From contig NZ_WBJS01000010.1 in NCBI RefSeq assembly GCF_009296265.1, positions 1 through 64,000 of the forward strand: a stretch of 64,000 nucleotides of DNA, written 5' to 3'. Made by a program: the position numbers and the translations under genes. Below, one piece after another: positions 61,633-64,000 of the stretch (position 1 is its first letter; every line of letters begins with the position of its first letter). A model generated the notes under the pieces. The model saw only the letters and a list, made by a program, of their open reading frames with translations. It was not told the DNA's origin and searched no databases. This stretch comes from Thioclava sp. JE_KL1 (GTDB taxonomy: Bacteria > Pseudomonadota > Alphaproteobacteria > Rhodobacterales > Rhodobacteraceae).

Positions 61633-62250
61633 TCAATGCGGGGTCTTGTCGGGATGCGCCGCGGCGAAGGCGGGCAGGCTTTCGAGATGCGCGCCGATCC
61701 GGGTCAGTTTCGGCATCCTTGTCAGGTCGACCTTCCAGCGCTGCGCATTGTAGAGCTGCGGCACGAGGCACAGATCGGCCAGAGTGACCGACGACCCGTG
61801 GCAGTAATCGCCTTCATCCACCATCGCTTCGAGGGCCTGTAGGCCGGGCCCGATAAACGCCTGCATCCAGCCCTCCATCGTGATCGCTCCCTCAGAGGCG
61901 GCGACTGCGTGTTTGGCGACGCGAAGATTGCAGATCGGGTGAATATCGATGGCGACGGCATGGGCGAGAGCACGGATCTTCGCGCGTTCAGCCGCATCGC
62001 CGGGCAGCAGGTTCAGATCACGCGTCTCATCGAGATATTCGAGGATCGCCAGGGACTGGGTGAAGCACTTTCCGTCGAGCTCTATCGCAGGAACCAGCCC
62101 TTGCGGATTGCGCGCACGATGCGCGGGCTCGGTTTGCTCGCCCTTGGTCAAGTCGACGGAAACGCTCGTCCAGTTCATTCCGGCCAGACCGAGGGCGATC
62201 CGCACCCGGTAACTCGCCGAGGACCGCCAGTAATCATAGAGCACCGTCAT
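61633..62250 (-). CDS. maiA: Maleylacetoacetate isomerase (zeta-class GST)
   Basis: A 205-residue glutathione transferase. DYWRSSASYRVRIALGLAG at residues 6-24 is the zeta-class active site, with FTQSLAILEYLDE as the glutathione-binding part. It turns maleylacetoacetate into fumarylacetoacetate in tyrosine/homogentisate breakdown. Its role fits the hmgA gene 1.2 kb away. It overlaps the MarR gene by 4 bases and is therefore cotranscribed with it. Confidence 0.9.
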   Translation of the reverse strand: MTVLYDYWRSSASYRVRIALGLAGMNWTSVSVDLTKGEQTEPAHRARNPQGLVPAIELDGKCFTQSLAILEYLDETRDLNLLPGDAAERAKIRALAHAVAIDIHPICNLRVAKHAVAASEGAITMEGWMQAFIGPGLQALEAMVDEGDYCHGSSVTLADLCLVPQLYNAQRWKVDLTRMPKLTRIGAHLESLPAFAAAHPDKTPH

Positions 62251-62705
62251 TGTGCCGCCTTCTTTGTAAGCAGTTTATCCATGCCGCGTCGCAGCCCCTC
62301 CAGATCGCGGCCCAGTAGTGTCTCCAGATCCGATTGATAGGCGATGGCGCGCGGAAGCAGTTTGGCCATCAACTCGCGTCCGACCGGGGTCAGGCTGAGC
62401 GCGATCAGGCGTCCGTCGGAAGGGTCGGGGCGTTTCGTCACAAGCCCCGCCTGTTCCAGCGCCGCCGCGGCCCGGCTGACCTTGGGCCGCTCCAGCGAGA
62501 CGCGCCGTTCGATATCGCGTACCGACACCGGCCCGGCATGGCTGAGGTGAACCATCACTCGCCATTGCGGCATGCTCAGCCCGGCTTCGCGATAGCCCTG
62601 AGCCAACTCGTCGCTCAGCTTCGTCGCGATCTCCGCCATCAGATAGGGCAGGAAATCATCGAGCTGGAACTCGGGCAGCGGCGTATCGGTCTCGTGTCGG
62701 GTCAT
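62247..62705 (-). CDS. MarR family regulator, upstream of maiA
   Basis: A 152-residue MarR protein started at MTRHETDTPLPEF; a longer open frame would run through the palindrome at 62726-62745 and lacks support. The winged helix reads VSVRDIERRVSLERPKVSRA (about residues 60-79). It forms a pair with the second MarR protein, which shows the same layout. It probably senses an aromatic intermediate and controls itself, maiA and hmgA. Confidence 0.88.
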   Translation of the reverse strand: MTRHETDTPLPEFQLDDFLPYLMAEIATKLSDELAQGYREAGLSMPQWRVMVHLSHAGPVSVRDIERRVSLERPKVSRAAAALEQAGLVTKRPDPSDGRLIALSLTPVGRELMAKLLPRAIAYQSDLETLLGRDLEGLRRGMDKLLTKKAAQ

Positions 62706-62725
62706 CGTCGCGTGGGCATCTGTGT

Positions 62726-62745
62726 TTTGTTGCGCTTGCAACAAA
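62726..62745 (+). promoter_or_regulatory. Perfect inverted-repeat operator upstream of marR-maiA
   Basis: TTTGTTGC-GCTT-GCAACAAA is a perfect 8-4-8 inverted repeat, 20 bases upstream of the MarR start. Its centre is 31 bases from that of the site at 62757-62776. Confidence 0.7.
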
Positions 62746-62756
62746 GAAGCACAAAA

Positions 62757-62776
62757 CACGTTTCATTTGCAACGAT
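62757..62776 (+). promoter_or_regulatory. Second operator-like site upstream of marR-maiA
   Basis: The core CGTTTCATTTGCAACG (62759-62774) is an imperfect 6-4-6 repeat of the same family as the site at 58736. The reverse complement matches 63376-63391 in 15 of 16 bases. Confidence 0.6.
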
Positions 62777-62830
62777 AAAGCGGCGGCGACGTGCAGTCGA
62801 CTGCACCAAACGACCGGGAAGCCATGTCGT

Positions 62831-63283
62831 TTACCGTGGTGGGAGTGCGAGAAGCCGGTCCAGACCGGTCTCCAGTTTTGTGGCCGCGTCGCCGAGTTCT
62901 GCCTCCAACTCGGCTTGGAAGGCGTTCGCCAGCACCAGAAGCTCCGCCATCATTGCGCGGCCATTCGCGGTAAGTCGCAGCTTGACCAGTCGTTTGTCGC
63001 CTTCGTGGCGGGTCTTCGCGATCAGTCCGCTGGCCTCCAGCCGGGATGCCGCGCGCGAGACCTTGGATTTTTCCATCGCCACCCGCGCTTCGATGTCCCG
63101 CACCGATACGTCATCGCTCTGTGCGAGATGGACGAGGACACGCCATTCGGGAATCGAGATGCCGAACCGGTCTCTATATTGCCGGGCGAGCCGCTCCGAA
63201 AGTTTCTCGGCAGCTACAGCCAGCCGGTAGGGGGTAAAGCTATAGAGATCAAATTCGGGCATCTCAGCTGCATCTTCAGACAT
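62831..63283 (-). CDS. MarR family regulator, divergent from hmgA
   Basis: A 150-residue MarR protein. I start at MSEDAAEMPEFDLYS because AGGGGGTTGAGG lies just upstream; an ATG 24 bases earlier has no site. The winged helix VSVRDIEARVAMEKSKVSRA is nearly the same as in the other MarR protein, as is SIPEWRVLVHLAQSD. It is divergent from hmgA and separated by two operator sites. Confidence 0.88.
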   Translation of the reverse strand: MSEDAAEMPEFDLYSFTPYRLAVAAEKLSERLARQYRDRFGISIPEWRVLVHLAQSDDVSVRDIEARVAMEKSKVSRAASRLEASGLIAKTRHEGDKRLVKLRLTANGRAMMAELLVLANAFQAELEAELGDAATKLETGLDRLLALPPR

Positions 63284-63343
63284 CCTCAACCCCCTGCTTT
63301 CGAACATGTTTTTATATCCGCACCATCATAATACAGCGGCGAA

Positions 63344-63363
63344 TTCATTGCGAGTGCAATAAA
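63344..63363 (+). promoter_or_regulatory. Operator-like inverted repeat 1 in the marR/hmgA gap
   Basis: TTCATTGC-GAGT-GCAATAAA is an 8-4-8 inverted repeat with one mismatch, 61 bases upstream of the MarR start. Its centre is 30 bases from the next site. Confidence 0.65.
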
Positions 63364-63373
63364 TATCCTTGAC

Positions 63374-63393
63374 TTCGTTGCGAATGAAACGAA
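63374..63393 (+). promoter_or_regulatory. Operator-like inverted repeat 2 in the marR/hmgA gap
   Basis: TTCGTTGC-GAAT-GAAACGAA is an 8-4-8 inverted repeat with one mismatch, 66 bases before the hmgA ATG. A TTGACT sequence lies just before it, so it could overlap the hmgA promoter. Confidence 0.65.
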
Positions 63394-63458
63394 AAATCAG
63401 GCCAGGTTCGAAACCGCAGCTTTCCGCGCTGCCCGTGACCAAGGGATTGGAGGATCTC

Positions 63459-64000
63459 ATGACCGATCAGGCGCTTCCGAAGGGCATGATCCGCGCGACC
63501 GGCACCACCGGCACGCATGAAGGTTATATGCCCGGTTTTGGCAATGACTTCGAAACCGAGGCGCTGCCCGGCGCTCTGCCTCAGGGACAGAACAGCCCGC
63601 AGAAGGTCGAATATGGCCTCTATGCCGAGCAGCTTTCGGGCACCGCATTCACTGCACCGCGCGGCCAGAACGAGCGCACGTGGTGCTACCGTATCCGACC
63701 CTCGGTGAAGCACACCGGTCGGTTCGAGAAGATCGACGTGCCGTATTGGAAATCGGCGCCCAATATCGACCCCGACGTGATCAGCCTTGGTCAGTATCGC
63801 TGGGATCCGGTACCGCATACCGACGAAGAGCTGACCTGGATCACCGGGATGCGCACGGTCACCACGGCCGGCGACGTGAACACTCAGGTCGGTATGGCGA
63901 GCCATATCTACCTCGTCACCAAATCGATGGAAGACGAGTATTTCTTTTCGGCCGACAGCGAATTGCTGGTGGTTCCGCAGGAGGGGCGTCTGCGCTTTTG
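63459..64000 (+). CDS. hmgA: Homogentisate 1,2-dioxygenase, 5' part
   Basis: The first 180 codons of homogentisate dioxygenase, cut by the window end. It starts [15 protein letters not shown] after TTGGAGGATCTC. The family's [19 protein letters not shown] and [17 protein letters not shown] lie at about residues 23-75. The enzyme opens homogentisate to maleylacetoacetate with non-haem iron (iron ligands lie downstream, outside the window). Fumarylacetoacetase would be expected next. Confidence 0.95.
   Translation, partial: MTDQALPKGMIRATGTTGTHEGYMPGFGNDFETEALPGALPQGQNSPQKVEYGLYAEQLSGTAFTAPRGQNERTWCYRIRPSVKHTGRFEKIDVPYWKSAPNIDPDVISLGQYRWDPVPHTDEELTWITGMRTVTTAGDVNTQVGMASHIYLVTKSMEDEYFFSADSELLVVPQEGRLRF

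Noticed and set aside
1-64000. CRISPR arrays, insertion sequences, integrases or toxin-antitoxin pairs
   Set aside because: No regularly spaced repeats and no transposase, integrase, Cas or toxin-antitoxin motifs were seen in any frame I read.

Overview
The window comes from a high-GC alphaproteobacterium, most likely a member of the Rhodobacteraceae (Rhodobacter/Paracoccus/Thioclava type). This is inferred from codon usage, the bioMNY biotin transporter, the ribosomal gene order and the erythritol genes. I cannot name the species. There is no CRISPR array, no intact RNA gene, no insertion sequence and no phage or integrase gene. Mobile-DNA history shows only as one truncated tRNA-Cys fragment and a scrap of a short-chain dehydrogenase gene, at 52.3-52.8 kb.

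1-11.7 kb holds the end of tuf and then the S10/spc ribosomal protein cluster: rpsJ rplC rplD rplW, rplB rpsS rplV rpsC rplP, and rpmC rpsQ rplN rplX rplE rpsN rpsH rplF rplR rpsE rpmD. Two blocks of antisense non-ribosomal genes interrupt it: a secreted SH3 protein, then a HemG-like flavodoxin plus a 2OG-Fe(II) oxygenase-like protein. Strong terminators sit at each break. The cluster stops at rpmD without rplO-secY.

11.7-19.1 kb is a set of chromosomal genes: a ferritin-like DUF2202 protein, a universal stress protein with a BCCT transporter, bioMNY, an asparaginase and a DUF2252 protein. 19.1-25.9 kb is a LacI-controlled operon with two abutting palindromic operators. It combines an amino-acid-type ABC importer with a D-2-hydroxyacid dehydrogenase, a 2-keto-3-deoxygluconate-type kinase and a 2-keto-4-pentenoate hydratase family enzyme. 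Its substrate is probably a sugar acid or amino sugar acid, but is unknown.

26-42.3 kb is an erythritol (tetritol) catabolism island. The ABC importer (eryG, eryF, eryE plus a DUF2291 protein) is divergent from eryA-eryB-eryC-eryD-deoR. The last two isomerases, eryH (TIM-like) and eryI (RpiB-like), head a third unit with fructose-bisphosphatase and class II aldolase, divergent from transketolase. By the pathway established in Brucella this takes erythritol to D-erythrose 4-phosphate. The adjacent tkt, aldolase and phosphatase can pull erythrose 4-phosphate into pentose, heptulose and hexose phosphates.

42.5-52 kb carries a LysR regulator and a second putative sugar system. A TRAP importer, a short-chain dehydrogenase and a two-subunit transketolase on the minus strand are divergent from a xylose-isomerase-like TIM barrel and a fused DhaK-DhaL ketose kinase on the plus strand. 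The composition suggests import, oxidation or isomerisation, phosphorylation and transketolase cleavage of a small or branched sugar or polyol. It is the best candidate in the window for an undescribed pathway.

52.8-61.6 kb has a tripartite tricarboxylate transporter (tctCBA) in one unit with an aldehyde dehydrogenase and a Tm-1-like protein, divergent from an IclR regulator, a HAD hydrolase and a class III aminotransferase. 61.6-64 kb is tyrosine/homogentisate breakdown: maiA, two MarR regulators and the start of hmgA. Paired inverted-repeat operators lie in front of the MarR/maiA and hmgA units, and a related site lies in the tct/iclR promoter.
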